A stretch of 64,000 bases of DNA, taken from Chelonoidis abingdonii. Lineage: Eukaryota > Chordata > Testudines > Testudinidae. Both the position numbers and the translations under genes were made by a program. Positions 1 to 11,859 of the stretch are shown here, piece by piece. The notes beneath the pieces are model-generated. The model searched no databases. It was not told the origin of the DNA and was given only the letters and a program-made list of their open reading frames with translations. The stretch lies in contig NC_133771.1 in assembly GCF_003597395.2 (NCBI RefSeq), positions 61,717,289 through 61,781,288 of the forward strand, in the 5' to 3' direction. Numbering within the stretch: position 1 is the first letter of the stretch; every line of letters starts with the position of its first letter.

Positions 1-112
1 ATTTATAATGGTGTTAAATATATAAACAAGTGTTTTTAATTTATAAGGGAGGTCATGCTCAGAGGCTTGCTATGTGAAAGGGGTCACCAGTACAATAGTC
101 TGAGAACCACTG
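1..112. mobile_element. 3' end of a hAT-like MITE, cut by window edge
   Basis: The block ends in a GAGAACCACTG terminus, the same terminus as the complete hAT-like element ending at 58561. The left end lies outside the window, so the target duplication cannot be confirmed; the candidate right copy is TACTACAC at 113-120. Family assignment is inferred from this terminus only. No gene is visible here; it lies in COL12A1 intron 2. Confidence 0.5.
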
Positions 113-529
113 TACTACACAGATTTCACAGGGGAGATCAGTGTTTCTCATATTGGGGGTCCTGACCCAAAAGACGATCCTGGGAGTGGGGGGGAGGGTG
201 TTGCAATGTTATTGTAGTGCGATTGCAGTATTGCCACGCTTACTTCTGCATTGCCTTCAGAGCTGGGACGCCAGAGACCAGCAGCTGCTGGCCAGGTGCC
301 CAGCTCTGAAGGCAGCCTCCCTTCAGCAGCAGCACAGGAGTAAGGGTGGCAATACCATACCATGCCTCCCTTACTTCTGCACTGCTGCCTTCAGAGTTAG
401 GTCAGGCCCCCTACCGTTAAAACACCATGAATTTTCAGTTTTAAATAGCTGAAACCATAAAATTTACAATTTTTAAAATCCTCTGATGGTGAAATTGACC
501 AAAAATGGACATGAATTTGATAGGGCTCT
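113..529 (-). mobile_element. Degenerate TIR DNA transposon, same family as 17341-17969
   Basis: Read on the reverse strand this is a diverged copy of the complete element at 17341-17969. Its right end GAATTTGATAGGGCTCT corresponds to the terminal inverted repeat of that copy, and the CAGCTCTGAAGGCAGC-type internal segments and the AAATAGCTGAAACC region also correspond. The other end is missing or abuts the hAT-like terminus at 112. Short open frames here are chance readings of the repeat. Confidence 0.65.
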
Positions 530-948
530 ACCAACAGCACTGCTGCTTCTGGAGGGCAAATTACATTAGGGTTTCACTGAGATTGTTTTTTCATTAATTA
601 TTAATGACTAATTATTGTTATTAACTATTATTATTATTATTAGCTATAGGCTGGACCCATGGAGTTCAGATTTGGATACAAACTCTGCAACCTGTGTTCA
701 GATTTGGGTTGTGGTTCAGCCCCTTACAGAACCAGGGAACAACCCTGAGTTCCACACCTGGGATCTGAACCTTTTAAAAAAGTTTGGATGATAGTTTTGG
801 TTCAGTCTATTACCCAGACAGGATTTGTGACCTCCGAGGTCCACCTAGGCATGGCGGATCAGGGGAGTCAGCTAGCGGTAGCTTTCGCACGAACAGTTAA
901 CAAACCACATCCAGCTCACCAGGGAGATAAATACCGTCCCCCTCCTAC
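530..948. other. COL12A1 intron 2 sequence, nothing recognised
   Basis: Moderately AT-rich sequence with an imperfect ATT/TTA-rich tract around 593-645. No coding signal, RNA gene or recognisable repeat family was seen. Confidence 0.4.
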
Positions 949-1920
949 TTGCCCATCGAGAGGCAAATGCCCCCTGCGAGCAGCGTGGTTTTAAGCGGCA
1001 CCGATTGGATTGCGCTGCCCAGGCTGGGGTTGGGGCTTCCTTCCTTTTCTTCATTCCTTCAGCTGAAGGCAGGAGCAGCCTTGGGCCGCTTGGGATCGGC
1101 TTCTCCTGCGAGATCTGCCCCAAGTCCCAAGCCCCCTGGTGGAAAGACGGCGCCAGATCCCCGCGAGAGCCCAGCAGGAGCTTCGCTGAAGGCCCTAAAC
1201 CCCAGTGCAGGGAGAGTAGGGCCCCGGCGGCCCCTCTTGCGTCCTGCGAAGGGAGCAGGAGCTCCAAGCACAGCGCTCCGTGCGCACACAGGGGCGGGGT
1301 AGGGCAGCCCGCGCGGCAGGCTCCGGGATTCCCAGGGCGCGGCGCGGGCTGTATCCCTAGGGGCCTCGGGCACTGTCCCGGGCTAGCATGCCCCAGGGCC
1401 TGTGCAATGCTTTCCGGGGGCCCCGCAGCCTTGCACGAACCCGGGCCAGAGGCCGCTGCCAGCCTGCTCCGGGCTAGAGGAGGAAGGAGCTACCGAGGGA
1501 GTCTCCCAGGCGTTCGGGGGAGCTCAGCAGCCCGGCTCCTGGCTGGGAACTGAGCCCGGCCGGGGAAGGGGCGCACGGAGGTGTCCCTGTTCTGAACGAA
1601 GGAGACTGAGCCTCTCCTGGGAGCTGCCAGAAGCAGCGGGCAGCGAATGCCCTTCCCCGCTCCCCGTGACTCCCTGGTGGGGAAGGGCCGATCGCAACAC
1701 AGAGAGGCGGAGAGCCACGCGCTGTTGGAGGTGTTTATTGGCAAGGGCTTCTGAGACAGTTCTGACTTCACACACAAAGCAGAGTGAGTACCAGGCAGGA
1801 GGGCGTGTGCCAGCGCTCCGGGGCTCCTCAGCTTTAATCTGAGCTTTCGTGTTTGCACAGGAGCCTTCTCCCTGAGCCCTGTGCACTCAGCCTGGGGGGC
1901 AGGGAGAGCACCGCGCCGCA
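949..1920. promoter_or_regulatory. CpG-rich block inside COL12A1 intron 2
   Basis: This stretch is GC-rich and retains many CpG dinucleotides, unlike the AT-rich DNA on both sides. It lies left of the signal-peptide exon of COL12A1 (minus strand), so it is intronic to that gene. Several overlapping open frames in different frames and on both strands are what GC-rich DNA gives by chance, and none resembles a known protein. It could be an intragenic CpG island, an enhancer or an alternative promoter. No TATA box or first exon could be assigned. Confidence 0.45.
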
Positions 1921-2198
1921 CCCCCAGCCTACCCCTGGCTTTCCCAGGGCTGCAGGGCCCTCAGTGTGGACAGCACACCAGAGAGAGAGCAAAAGAGAGA
2001 GAGACGATCTGCTAAGTGAAATTAACAACACACAGAAGGAGCTGGACCAGAGGGACAAGGAAGAAGAGGCGTTTCTCTGAAGGAGAGAGAGAAGAGAAAG
2101 TGAAGTAACTGCACTGAGAACGGAGAGCAAGAAAGTTGGGGTTGTTTGTTTTAATTCTGCACCATCACTGCAAGGAGCCTTGGGAGGGAATGATTTAC

Positions 2199-2271
2199 CT
2201 TCAGCCTCTGTCGAAGACAGGAGGAGAGCTGCGCATAGAGCAGCAATTGCTGAAGACAGCCTGATCTTCAT
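2199..2271 (-). CDS. COL12A1: COL12A1 first coding exon (signal peptide), gene truncated by left edge
   Basis: The reverse strand from the ATG at 2271 encodes 24 residues starting MKIRLSSAIAALCAALLLSS and ending TEAE, then a split codon and a GTAAAT donor at 2198. This matches the start of vertebrate collagen alpha-1(XII), including the ALLLSS and EAE positions: a basic start, a hydrophobic core and a small-residue cleavage region. Collagen XII is a secreted FACIT collagen that associates with collagen I fibrils. The exon ends in phase 1. The fibronectin-III, VWA and collagenous exons lie beyond the left edge. The open frame runs on past the donor but stops resembling collagen XII, so the donor marks the true end. 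Confidence 0.9.
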
Positions 2272-2306
2272 GTCTGCCCTTTGGGATCACAACAACATGA
2301 ATGGAT
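2272..2306 (-). other. COL12A1: COL12A1 exon 2, 5' UTR part
   Basis: Immediately upstream of the ATG. The reverse strand reads a pyrimidine-rich tract, then TCATCACAG with the AG at 2308-2307, and the exon begins at 2306 with ATCCATTC. Exon 2 would be 108 nt, with 35 nt of leader. The acceptor is inferred from its good consensus. Confidence 0.7.
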
Positions 2307-2308
2307 CT

Positions 2309-4852
2309 GTGATGATTAAAAAGAGAGAGAAATAATAAGCACTGGTTAGAGGATGTGGTGGGTGTATTCAGAAAACATGAAAAGAAGAGCGCAGAGACCA
2401 CTGTGTTCCCTAACCCCCTTATCCCCAGCCCCCACCCACGGGACCAGGTTACAGCCTCTAGACTTGGAAGCCACCCAAACTTGACAGATCTGCCTTAGTA
2501 GCTGGAGAGTCTAGCCTCCCAATAATGTGCCTGTTGTTACTGGGCCCTTCTGATCATGTTAATCAGACAAAAATTCAATCGTGGCATTGAATTCGAGTTA
2601 ATTTGATCACGGAAGTGGCGAAAAGATTCCTGCTCCTAGATATGCAAAACTTAGACTGAGATTCATGACTTCATCTTCTACTGTGAGGATTGCTTATTCA
2701 GAGGTCATTTTGGCCTTGAATCCACTAAATATCTCTTTCAGCTGGGGATTTTACTCGGCTCCTTTTTCAAAACTGCTGAAGCACTTAGTTAACAGTATTT
2801 TAATGGTCTCGAGCTAGTTTGGAAATTGTAATAAAACTTTTTTGTTCTGCCTACAAATATGCAAGTCTTCCTTTCTTTAAGGTCTGTAATAGATTATACA
2901 GAAGTTTATGTAACACAGAACCGAAACCCTACTCGACCGCCTAAACCCTGATGTTTTAACATCTGATAATTCGTTTACACAATCTGAGGGGAAATCGCTT
3001 TACAGCGCTTGATAAAAAAAGACAAGAGAACGAACCATGCCATCGCTGCAGATTGTCTAGAACCATATTTAGGAATCAGAAAGATTTTTAGTCCTTCTTG
3101 ATTACAAGTAGCTATACATTTATAACCGTGTTTGCTCAGGGCTACACGTTTTGTGTCAGAACCAACAGTCATTACTAACACAAAACCCCCATAGGAGCGA
3201 ATAGGAGTTTGTCTGAAATGTTAGGCCCTTATTCTCCCGGGGTGGGAGGGGATACATACCACACGGAAATTTCTGAGCTTTATATAAATGGGGAGTTGTG
3301 TGTGTTTATGAATAAATGCTGCAGAGACCACAATAAGGTCGTCTGAGAGAGAAATCCACAAGCAATTAAGCAATATATTTAATCAAGAAGGTGCCAGGAG
3401 GAGCAAAACGAAAGAAAGAGGGAAAACGCATACATCATTAGGCTAATAGCCCACAGAAAGAGCTCAGAGGAAAAGTAGTTCTGTGCTATCTGGCGAACCA
3501 AAGACAAGACATATTTCATTGGTATAAAACGCTGACAAGATCCAACACTACCCTGCCCAGCTACTGGCACTGAACTTAAAAGCATACCATGCTGCCGTAT
3601 ATTAAATTGCTTCGCTTAATTGCCTGACACCGCAAAAAATTACTTGGACCTGGGAGAAAGTCGAGAACAAAAGCCTGTGTCAGAGTCTAACGCCCATATT
3701 TGGAGTTAGGCTTATGCCTAAAATTTGAGTCCCCGGCACTGGCATAAGGATGATTAAAGTATATTGATAACTTCAAACGCATTCCACTGTTCTGCGTGTG
3801 GACGGACAATTCTTGCAGCACATCCGCTAAAGAGCATTCGGTAACGGTCTTAAAAGCCTTTTAAACAAAACGTTAAAAGGACTTTTGTCCGCGAAGTTTT
3901 GTCTGGGCTTAGAGTGCCATCTTTTGAGCAGGAGAAAAACTGAACCAGTTCAGCCAGACATGTGCTTTGCTGCTGCTGCCAGACTGGCATTCCTGGTAGA
4001 TTTTTCCAAAAATAAAACTTTTAATTTTTTTGCCAAAACATTTATTTGATTGCCTAGCAACACTTCATTCAACTTTCTGCTTTCAAACGTAAATGTCTTG
4101 AGCCGCCTTTAGGTAGGGGAGGAATGCTCCTTTCGCTTACTGTACTGAAATAAAAACAGATTATCTTTGGACCAGGACCGAATTCTTAGCTTTGATCTCA
4201 GACAATAACTTCAAAAGCTACCACAGACCTTCCACCAGGATCAGTTTGATCTCGACGTTATACCAACTCCACCCCGAAGACCAGCAAAAAGTCATTCCAA
4301 GCCTATGCAATCTGCAACTTTTGTCGCTTCCCCACACAGTTAGCTGTCAGACTGTTCGAGGAAACAACAAGGAGAAGCTACTTACAAGGGGCTGCACACA
4401 CCAGGGGCGAGAGAGAGAGAAAGATCCCGCCAAATGAAGGCAGCGCTAAGATATCTTTAATTAGTCGTCAAAGCTATTCAGAATAGTCTTTTAGTGCGTT
4501 AAACAGCTGATTCCACGTGAGCAACCCACATTGAAATTATAAACTAATTTCATATTAGACACAACAACCAAGTGATGCTATCCAACCTGTTTTTAAATGG
4601 GCATCTATCTACTTATCTACCTATCTATCTAATATGTACAGTCAGTTGCGGACCGGCATCTCCAAATGCACCATTGAATGCGATTTGCTACAAAATCTTC
4701 ACTTTTCTGTACAGCTCCCCAAAACAGCGAGTATCACCCATTCAGTGGGGAAAACCACGAACATTTTGCCAGGCTTCCTGAGGGCTAAAGGAAACAGCAG
4801 CTCTCCAGCAGAATCGGCTACAATCCGCTAATAGTGATAGGTGTTTCCTCTT
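2309..4852 (-). other. COL12A1: Probable COL12A1 intron 1
   Basis: AT-rich, with no open frame resembling a protein and no recognised interspersed repeat over about 2.5 kb, which contrasts with the repeat-dense intergenic DNA further right. Lack of insertions near a 5' end is common where regulatory sequence is under constraint, but that is inference. Confidence 0.45.
4603..4631. repeat. (TCTA)n microsatellite
   Basis: Seven tetranucleotide units of TCTA/TCTAC type with interruptions, in probable COL12A1 intron 1. A possible polymorphic marker. Confidence 0.8.
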
Positions 4853-4854
4853 AC

Positions 4855-5019
4855 AGAGGCATTTCTCAGCTCGGGTAACCACAGGCGAGAAGGCTCCCCA
4901 GTTCATCGATCGCCTCCTCGCCTTCCCCGTCTCCCCCCACTTCAATTTCACTTCTAAGCCGAACTCCTAGATTGTGAAACACACACATACACATGGGACA
5001 CCCCGTTCTAGTCCCTCTT
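4855..5019 (-). other. COL12A1: Candidate noncoding exon 1 of COL12A1
   Basis: Proposed from position only. A TATATA motif on the reverse strand at 5051-5046 predicts initiation near 5015-5021, and a CTCT/GTAAGA donor follows at 4854-4853, giving a leader exon of about 165 nt that could splice to the acceptor at 2306. COL12A1 is known to have a noncoding first exon. Other donors in the GC-rich DNA to the right are possible, so the boundaries are tentative. Confidence 0.3.
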
Positions 5020-5045
5020 CGGTCCTGTGCCATTAGCTGTCAGAG

Positions 5046-5051
5046 TATATA
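5046..5051 (-). promoter_or_regulatory. Candidate TATA box of COL12A1
   Basis: The reverse strand reads GCTATATACTC, in GC-rich surroundings and about 2.8 kb upstream of the COL12A1 ATG. A TATA-like motif at the edge of a GC-rich block that is followed by a donor-like site is suggestive only. Confidence 0.35.
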
Positions 5052-6620
5052 GCGCGTCAATCAGAAGCGCGCGTGTGTGAACGACACAGAAAGGCAACAG
5101 GACTCCGAAGAGAGGAGGGAAGGGGATTCCCTCTCCTCTGCGCGCACACAGACCTTTAGTGGTAGCCGCCTGGTAGCGGGGTCCGTGGTGGGGGAGCTCC
5201 TGCGGCAGCGCCTGCAGCCTCAGCGGTAGGACCTGGAGAGAGGAGGAAGGGAGGAGGAGAGGGATGAGCTCCTGGGCACCTTGTGGAGGGAACAGCAAGT
5301 AGCAGGAGCAGAGGAGGAGGAGCAGAAGCAGCGGCAATGACCAAGACGCCTGGGTTGCTGTAGCTCCCAACGTGAGGGGTGCGCCTGGGAAGACTTGCCT
5401 TCTCCGAGTGGGAAGAGCCTCTCCCCAATCTGCTCCTTAAGAGAGGGCTGTTCCCAACTCGCAATTTACTCTCGTAAGCTGTTACGAAACGGCAGGGAAG
5501 GTGGACAGTTGCCACCGGATGATATATGCGTGCCTCTCTCCTCCAGCAAGAAAGGGGATCTACTGCTGGAAACTTGCGCATACTTCGCAACATTCCTAAG
5601 GCATGAGGAGGGCGAGCGCCGCAGCAGCAGTGCCCTAGCGGGGGAAGGGGGCAGGGGCCGGCGTGCCAAGGCCAGACGGATCGCTCTCTCCTCCGCTTGG
5701 GAGCCAAGCTGCAGCCGGATCAGGTTTCCCTGCCAGAGGCGAGGACGATTTTTCAAACTGGGGAACAATGGGAAGAGGGGAAAGGAGAGAAAAAAAACCC
5801 TTAATCGACCTGCGTTAGGTGGAGGGACACCGATTCTGGGCAGCCGCAGGTTGATCGCTGCCCGGCTCAGGGCGCAGATTGAAATAGGTTAGAAGGTCTC
5901 CAGTAACTAACTGTCTGTTTCAAGTGGGTCCTTTTCCTAAATTGGTGGTTTTACGATACTACCACTGATTGAAACCATTTTCAGAGGCGAAAACAACAAC
6001 AACCCCTCAGTTGAATAGAAAGCGTGGCGCTAGCGATGGTAATCGCAATCTGCCCTTTAAACACAATAAAAGCACATGCCCGCTGGGGCTTGGCAGAGGC
6101 GAGCCAGGCGGCAGCGAGAGGGCGCTAGATTCTCAACCGATCAAAGGAAAGTCAAACGTGCAGCGTGCCAAGGAAGAGGAGGTGAAACACTTTGAAGAAG
6201 CGCTCTGGCTACCAGCATGTGTGCTAGATTAGTCACTCCTGCTGCAGAGCTGTATTGTTGTAAGCACAACACACAACAGAGGCTCGAGCTGACAGAATCT
6301 GACTAGATGGAAAGGGGACGTGGAGGGTCCATTGTTGGGGGGAGGAAAGAATAAGAGAGAACGAACTGAACCTAAATGAAAGGATACATCTTCCCAGTCC
6401 AACCTCCCTATTCTCCCCAGCCACCGGCCCGCATACTCCGCCCTGCCGCCTCCGCTTTCGACCCCTTCACTTACTATCCTGCCTAAATGTCTGCCATTAG
6501 CCCCAGGCGAGGGGAAAGTTGTAGGGGAATAGCTCAGGAGAGGGCGCAGACACCATGGCACAGAGATTCGGAACTCGGCCAGTCCATCGCTACCTGTGTC
6601 TGCTCACTGATGCTACCACT
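5052..6620 (-). promoter_or_regulatory. GC-rich upstream region of COL12A1
   Basis: The region has purine-rich runs (GAGGAGG-type repeats around 5235-5330 and 5605-5660), scattered CpGs and no recognisable transposon. It lies directly upstream of the candidate TATA box. A leucine-rich frame on the reverse strand at 5008-5370 resembles a leader peptide but starts at TTG rather than ATG and is not homologous to a protein I recognise. Best read as promoter and proximal regulatory DNA. Confidence 0.45.
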
Positions 6621-8226
6621 AGGGCCCAACGACTGTACGCTTTGCAACGGTAATAATATGTTTATCATTGCATCTCCCTGAAATAAACGGTGCCGGTATC
6701 GGGTACCTTGCGAAAGTGTTTCCTGTGTGTAGAAACCTAAACAGAGCTCGGATCAGGGAGCTGGGTGATTGTAATTAAAATGTCCAGACGTATTTAGTTT
6801 TCTCAGCCAGCGGCAGGGTAAGACCAACATACAATTTCAGCTTCAGGAACCTGTATATGCTGTCTAGATCAGAGACAGGTCCTTACACAGAAATACACAG
6901 GCCACACAAACACCCCGAAACACACACACACACACTTACTTCCATTCTCTAGCCATGACAGAGCCCAAGCACACACCTCCCTACTTGTATACGGGGCTCA
7001 CACGGCAAAAGCTGTGCAGAGAAAACGTAGCAATACAAAGTGACTCCGGCTCTCCCACCGCCTGGAGACACCCAGCCACACACAGACATTCCCAGCCTCA
7101 ACACTCCCAAGCCATAGACACGCTCCTGCCGAAATCAGACAGCCGGGCGCGCTCCTGCACATCCCCGTGTGCATTTGCAGACACTGACCCACAGCTCTCG
7201 CCTTCCTCCACCCCAGAAGCAGCCTGATTCATACCTGCGCTCACCCATCCAAGGCAGCCTGCCAAACACCAGGAAACCCCTCCGGGCACTGACACCACCC
7301 GCTTTGAAAGGTAGAACTGCAGGACACGTAAAAGGTGATTTTTTTACAGCCCTGCCCTCTAACGCGCCGGGGCAGAGCCGCTGTCTGGGTGTTAGTCGGA
7401 CGGAACAAGGGTTTTCTGCGCTCGTGCACTTCCATCAGTGCGAGGGGATTTGTTTTTGCAGGCTACATTTGGTGCTCGGCATGACTTCAAAGCTTTTCAG
7501 TATTTAGCCTTTAGATGCCATTTACCACCATGTGTGCAGGAAATAGTAAACATTTATTACAGAAAGTTACACTTGCAAGAGGCTTCCCCTTCCCCCTTCA
7601 CATTAAAGTGGGGACTTCATGGTCACAGCTGTGCGCCAATCTTCCCCATCCCCAGCAAGTATTTGTAAATTAGGAACACTCGCACAAAAGCCAAGCACAC
7701 ACAAGCTGTGCGTTTGCCTCTCAAAATGAAGCCTGAAGTGACATTCAAACCAGCCACAAACATGCAGCCACATAAGCTGCCCCCCAACCCCTTTGGTGTA
7801 GCCACTGCAGCAGTGTTGCAGTTGCAGAGACATTACGCCTGGATGCTCCATCCCCAGCACTCTTCCTTTTCTCCCAGAGCTATGAACAGGAGCGCCAGGT
7901 TCCAGCGCTGCTGCATCCATGGAAGCTACTAGGATTAGGGACTGGATTTCTCTCGCTCGCTCTGTGTTTGAAGGTTTTCCCTCCTTCAGTAAGCCTTCTC
8001 TGTGGCAGCTCCCACAAAGGAATTAGAGTAGGAGGGGGGAACATTAGTCCTATCATTTATTGTCCAACAGCGCAATCTAGCGGTGGATTCAAACAAGGAT
8101 TTGTTAGGAGACAGGTGCCATCCATCAGCTGATGTGAAGAGGAAGGAAACGCTTCTACTAAAAAATGGCAATAAATGTTGTGAATTATTTACAAAATTAA
8201 GCACATGGTCAAGAAGGACAACAATA
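6621..8226. other. Intergenic, nothing recognised
   Basis: Unique-looking sequence with a CA dinucleotide run at 6920-6935. No exon, RNA gene or repeat family was recognised between the COL12A1 upstream region and the first CR1 fragment. Confidence 0.4.
6920..6935. repeat. (CA)n microsatellite
   Basis: Eight CA units within a longer CA-rich stretch from 6898. Confidence 0.75.
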
Positions 8227-8496
8227 AGAACGGTCACGCTAGGTCAGACCAATGATCCTTCTAGCCCAGTGGCCTGTCTTCCAACAGTGGCCAATTCCAG
8301 ATGCTTCAAAGGGTAAGGAACACTAGAGGGCAATTATCAAGTGATCCATCCCCTATTGTCACTTGCTAGCATCTGGCAGTCCGATATTTAGGGACACCCA
8401 GAGCATGGGATTGTCTCTCTGACCATCTTGGCTAATAGCCATTTGATGGAACTATCCTCCATGAATTTATTTAATTCTTTTTAAACTCAGGTAGTA
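8227..8496 (-). mobile_element. CR1 LINE 3' fragment
   Basis: It carries the reptile CR1 3' untranslated phrases, read here as their reverse complement: GGTCAGACCAATGATCC, CAGTGGCCAATTCCAGATGC, GTGATCCATCCCC and CTATCCTCCATGAATTTA. It is interrupted on the right by the SINE at 8497. Confidence 0.75.
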
Positions 8497-8800
8497 ATGA
8501 CAGGTTTCAGAGTAGCAGCCGGGTTAGTCTGTATCCGCAAAAAGAACAGGAGCACTTGTGGCACCTTAGAGACTAACAAATTTATTTCAGCATACGTTTT
8601 CGTGAGCTACAGCTCACTTCTTTGGATGCATAGAATGGAACACACAGACAGGAGATATTTATACATACAGAGAACATGAAAAGGTGGAAGTATACATACC
8701 AACAGGAAGAGTCTAATCAATTGAGATGAGCTATCATCAGCAGGAGAAAAAAAACTTTTCAAGTGATAATTGAGATGACTCACAGAAGGTGTGAGGATTC
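8497..8800 (+). mobile_element. Turtle-type tRNA-derived SINE
   Basis: It begins GACAGGTTTCAGAGTAGC, followed by a GTTAGTCTGTATC segment, the GGCACCTTAGAGACTAAC core, and TTCGTGAGCTACAGCTCAC. Related cores occur at 24566, 25588 and, inverted, at 25720 and 29239. It is inserted into a CR1 fragment and ends in A-rich and TCACAG-rich sequence. The name of the family was not checked. Confidence 0.75.
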
Positions 8801-9020
8801 ACCATAAAGAAAGAGGAGAAAGAAAACAGAAACTACTATCTTTCAGTTTTTATATTTATATTGCAGTAGTGCCAGAGACCCACCACATTCAGCGTCAGGC
8901 TCCAGTACCAGCCCATCCTGCAGACATACACAAAGGCATGATCCCTGTTCCAAGAGCTTAGAATCTAAAAAGACAGAAAGAGAAAAAAAGATGAAAGGTG
9001 GTGAAAGGGACGCGACATAC
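8801..9020. repeat. Candidate ancient amniote interspersed repeat
   Basis: Phrases such as CAGACATACACAAAGGCATG, ATCCCTGTTCCAAGAGCTTA and GAATCTAAAAAGACAG resemble an old repeat in which a duplication-like CCCTGCCCCAAAGAGCTTACAATCTAA phrase recurs. A similar block is at 11540-11670. Heavily diverged. Confidence 0.4.
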
Positions 9021-11539
9021 AAGCAAAGGGTAACATTCACTCCAACACAGAACCCAGCTCAAGACTTGTGTACCATTTATGTACTATTTAAGCCCTACTA
9101 TGAGGATTTATGTGGTACTTAAGTGGTGCATAGGACGCCTGCTGGCCTTCTGTATAGAAATTACTTTCACACAAAGCAGAGTGATGGCAGGTGAATGTCA
9201 TGTGAGTCAATAATGGGTCAAAATCTGCTCTGATATACATTCTATGTAGCCCCCTTTAATTGAAGTACAACTCTGCACAATTTGAACCATTGTATTTGTT
9301 TAAACTCACTTTTGCTCCATTTAATTTCCCCTGAAAATGCAGCTGAGTGCAAATAAAATTACAATTAAGACTTTAAAGGGCAGGTTTGATCGGAATGACC
9401 TTTTTCAAAAATATCTTAAGTTTGATGGGCTGCTGTCCTTGTCCCATTGACTTCAATAGACTGTTTAAAAAGAAAGAAAAAACATCAAAAAGAGGATAGG
9501 CATTTAGAAATTTGGTCCCCCTTTCTAGCATACTCAGAAGAAAAGGTCTCTCCAGCTGGCAAGCCAGAATCTTTAGCCAAGGTCTTTTAATATTAACCTG
9601 ATCCTGAACAACTGATGTACAATGTAGTACGTTAACACTTTATTGCAATTTAACCTTAATAAATAGTTTTCAGAAAGAAAGAAATCTTAGAAGAAGTGCA
9701 CTGATATTTCCAGACACATTGGAAGTGAGTCAACCACTCTTAGGAACATATTCAACTGTCTGGTATTACTAAAATGCACTTTCCAGAATTTATACCTCCC
9801 CCTCACCGATGGATTATCAAATACTCTTGACCTGCTAACCCCCAATCCAGATTTTCAATTTTAGTTTCCTGTCAGCATTTCAGTATGAAGGATGTTCAGT
9901 TTTTTAAAAACTCATCTCTGTGATCAAAAATCAAGTTTTTTTAAGAAATAATATTTGATGGTGATGTGTTTTGGATTTTGAATTCTTTTACTGGATTGAC
10001 ATAACAAAGACATCTCCCTAAATTCAGTATGCCCCCAGGACGATTGTTCCAGAAAGAGGGGCATCATTAACTACATTGCAATATTTTTCCAAACAAAAAT
10101 AAATGAGTGCATCTCAGATGTTTCCCTGTCTTCCACAATGAAACCACATTGTTCAGAAATGTGCTTTTGAATATTAGGATGCCAAAAAGTCTGTGATAAT
10201 CAATACATGAATAATGAAAATAATCTGGATAAAATGAAATATCAGTAATTGTATCTAGAAACAAAAATTAAATTACTTGACATATTTTTTTAAATGTCAC
10301 ATAAAAGAATTTGGTCACCCATTCTGCAATTGGATTCACATGGGTGGAGACCTTTTGAAGTCAATGGGACTCCGCACATGTGCAGGAGTCTGCCCACATG
10401 GATCTAGATGCAAGACCAGAGATTCACTTCCTATCCCAACTAATTAAGCAGTTTCTGTGAATTTGTTGGGTGAAATCTGTCTCCACTGATGTCAACAGCA
10501 AAAATTCCATCGACTTCAATGAGACCAGGATTTCACCCCTTGTCTCTAACATTTTGTTTAAATGTATTTCATTTTGCCTCAAGATCTTTAGCTATTAGAA
10601 GCCCAATATATTGAAGAATTTCATTTCGAATCTGTGCTTTCATATTCAGCAATCATTTGAAGGTAAAATGACATGATTATTTTTAATCTCCTCTGTTGCT
10701 ATGTACTTTCACAGTTTGAGTAACTAATATGTGATGCAGAAGGTATTTCTGAAATGCATAAACATTTACCAACTCTCTCCTGTCTGCTTGTTTCTTGGAC
10801 AAGTATTAAACACATTAAGATCATGCACTCTAGCTCCAAACTGCTCTTTGCTATTTAAAGTGAATAAATAGAAACTCTAGTGATTTAGATACAAAAACTT
10901 CATTTTGAAATAAATATTGTTACAATTTTAATAATATGTTTGTGTCTTTTTATGAGATAATATGTATATAGGAAACTATAGATTGATTAGAAAACATGAG
11001 CTGCTCCTGAATTGATTGGAATTTTATGAAGGGTGCTCTTGGCAACTTTTTCCATGTTCCCTCAGATTGTAATGCCAGGATAATGCAAAGCAGAATATTC
11101 TGCAATTCAGCACCATAAAAACTTGGATATCTTTTCCGTGTGGCTACCACAGTGGATTTGGACTTGGTGGTTTCCTGGCAGTTGTGCTTGTAAATGTTAT
11201 GTGCTTTATATGGACACAAAGAATCACAGAAAGGGTCAATTTATTCAAATGCCAAACAAGGAATGGTTTTAGAATTAGGAAAAAAGCATTATATTTAAAG
11301 CTACTCTGATTTACTGTGAAGCTTCTGCCTATGAACTGATCCACCTACATCCTGCCTTGTTTCCTCCTGTAGATTTAAAAAAACAGTACACATATCCTCA
11401 TAGCACTTTCCAGTTGAGGTTGCACAGCACTTCACAGGAGGCATTCAGCATGTGACAGGCTCACGTCCTGAGAGAGGAGGAACAGAACCCAATTATATAA
11501 TTGTCTGAAATGTATTTACATTCATTTTTTATTAATTAT
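9021..11539. other. Intergenic, AT-rich, nothing coding recognised
   Basis: No protein-like frame. Two stretches (about 10320-10400 and 10460-10545) carry phrases like CTTCAATGAGACCAGGATTTC, typical of very old reptile repeats, but they are too diverged to classify. Confidence 0.4.
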
Positions 11540-11680
11540 TATTATTTCTGTTCAAGCAGCACCTAAGGATCCCAATCAGTAATCAGGGCCCCATTGTACT
11601 AGGCATTATACCAATGGATAACTCAAAAACAACTCATGCCCAAAGAACTCACGAAATAAGACTCAGATATTATACAAGAT
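11540..11680. repeat. Candidate ancient amniote interspersed repeat
   Basis: It contains GGGCCCCATTGTACTAGGCA and CATGCCCAAAGAACTCACG, close to the repeat-like phrases at 8870-8975. No terminal structures remain. Confidence 0.45.
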
Positions 11681-11859
11681 GAATAAACTATAGAAGGATG
11701 GCAATATAAAATGCAGAAACTGTTACAGTGGCCTTAGGTGGTCAGGACAAAGGGATTATTTAAAAGTGATCTGCAAAAAGGGGGTGAAATTGGGGTTGAT
11801 CTCCATTTTTCCTTTTTATGATACCCCAAGAGGGATTTCCCCCATGATGAGATGTTCAC

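Noticed and set aside
1005..1553. 182-codon plus-strand frame and overlapping frames
   Set aside because: Overlapping frames in several phases are expected in this CpG-rich block. No domain or splice signals.
1834..2198. Extension of the COL12A1 signal-peptide frame past the donor
   Set aside because: The homology stops exactly at the GT donor at 2198, and the extension is serine/leucine-rich noise.
5008..5370. Leucine-rich reverse-strand frame that looks like a signal peptide
   Set aside because: It begins with TTG, not ATG, and the Leu run comes from CAG/GAG-type purine-pyrimidine repeats. No homology recognised.
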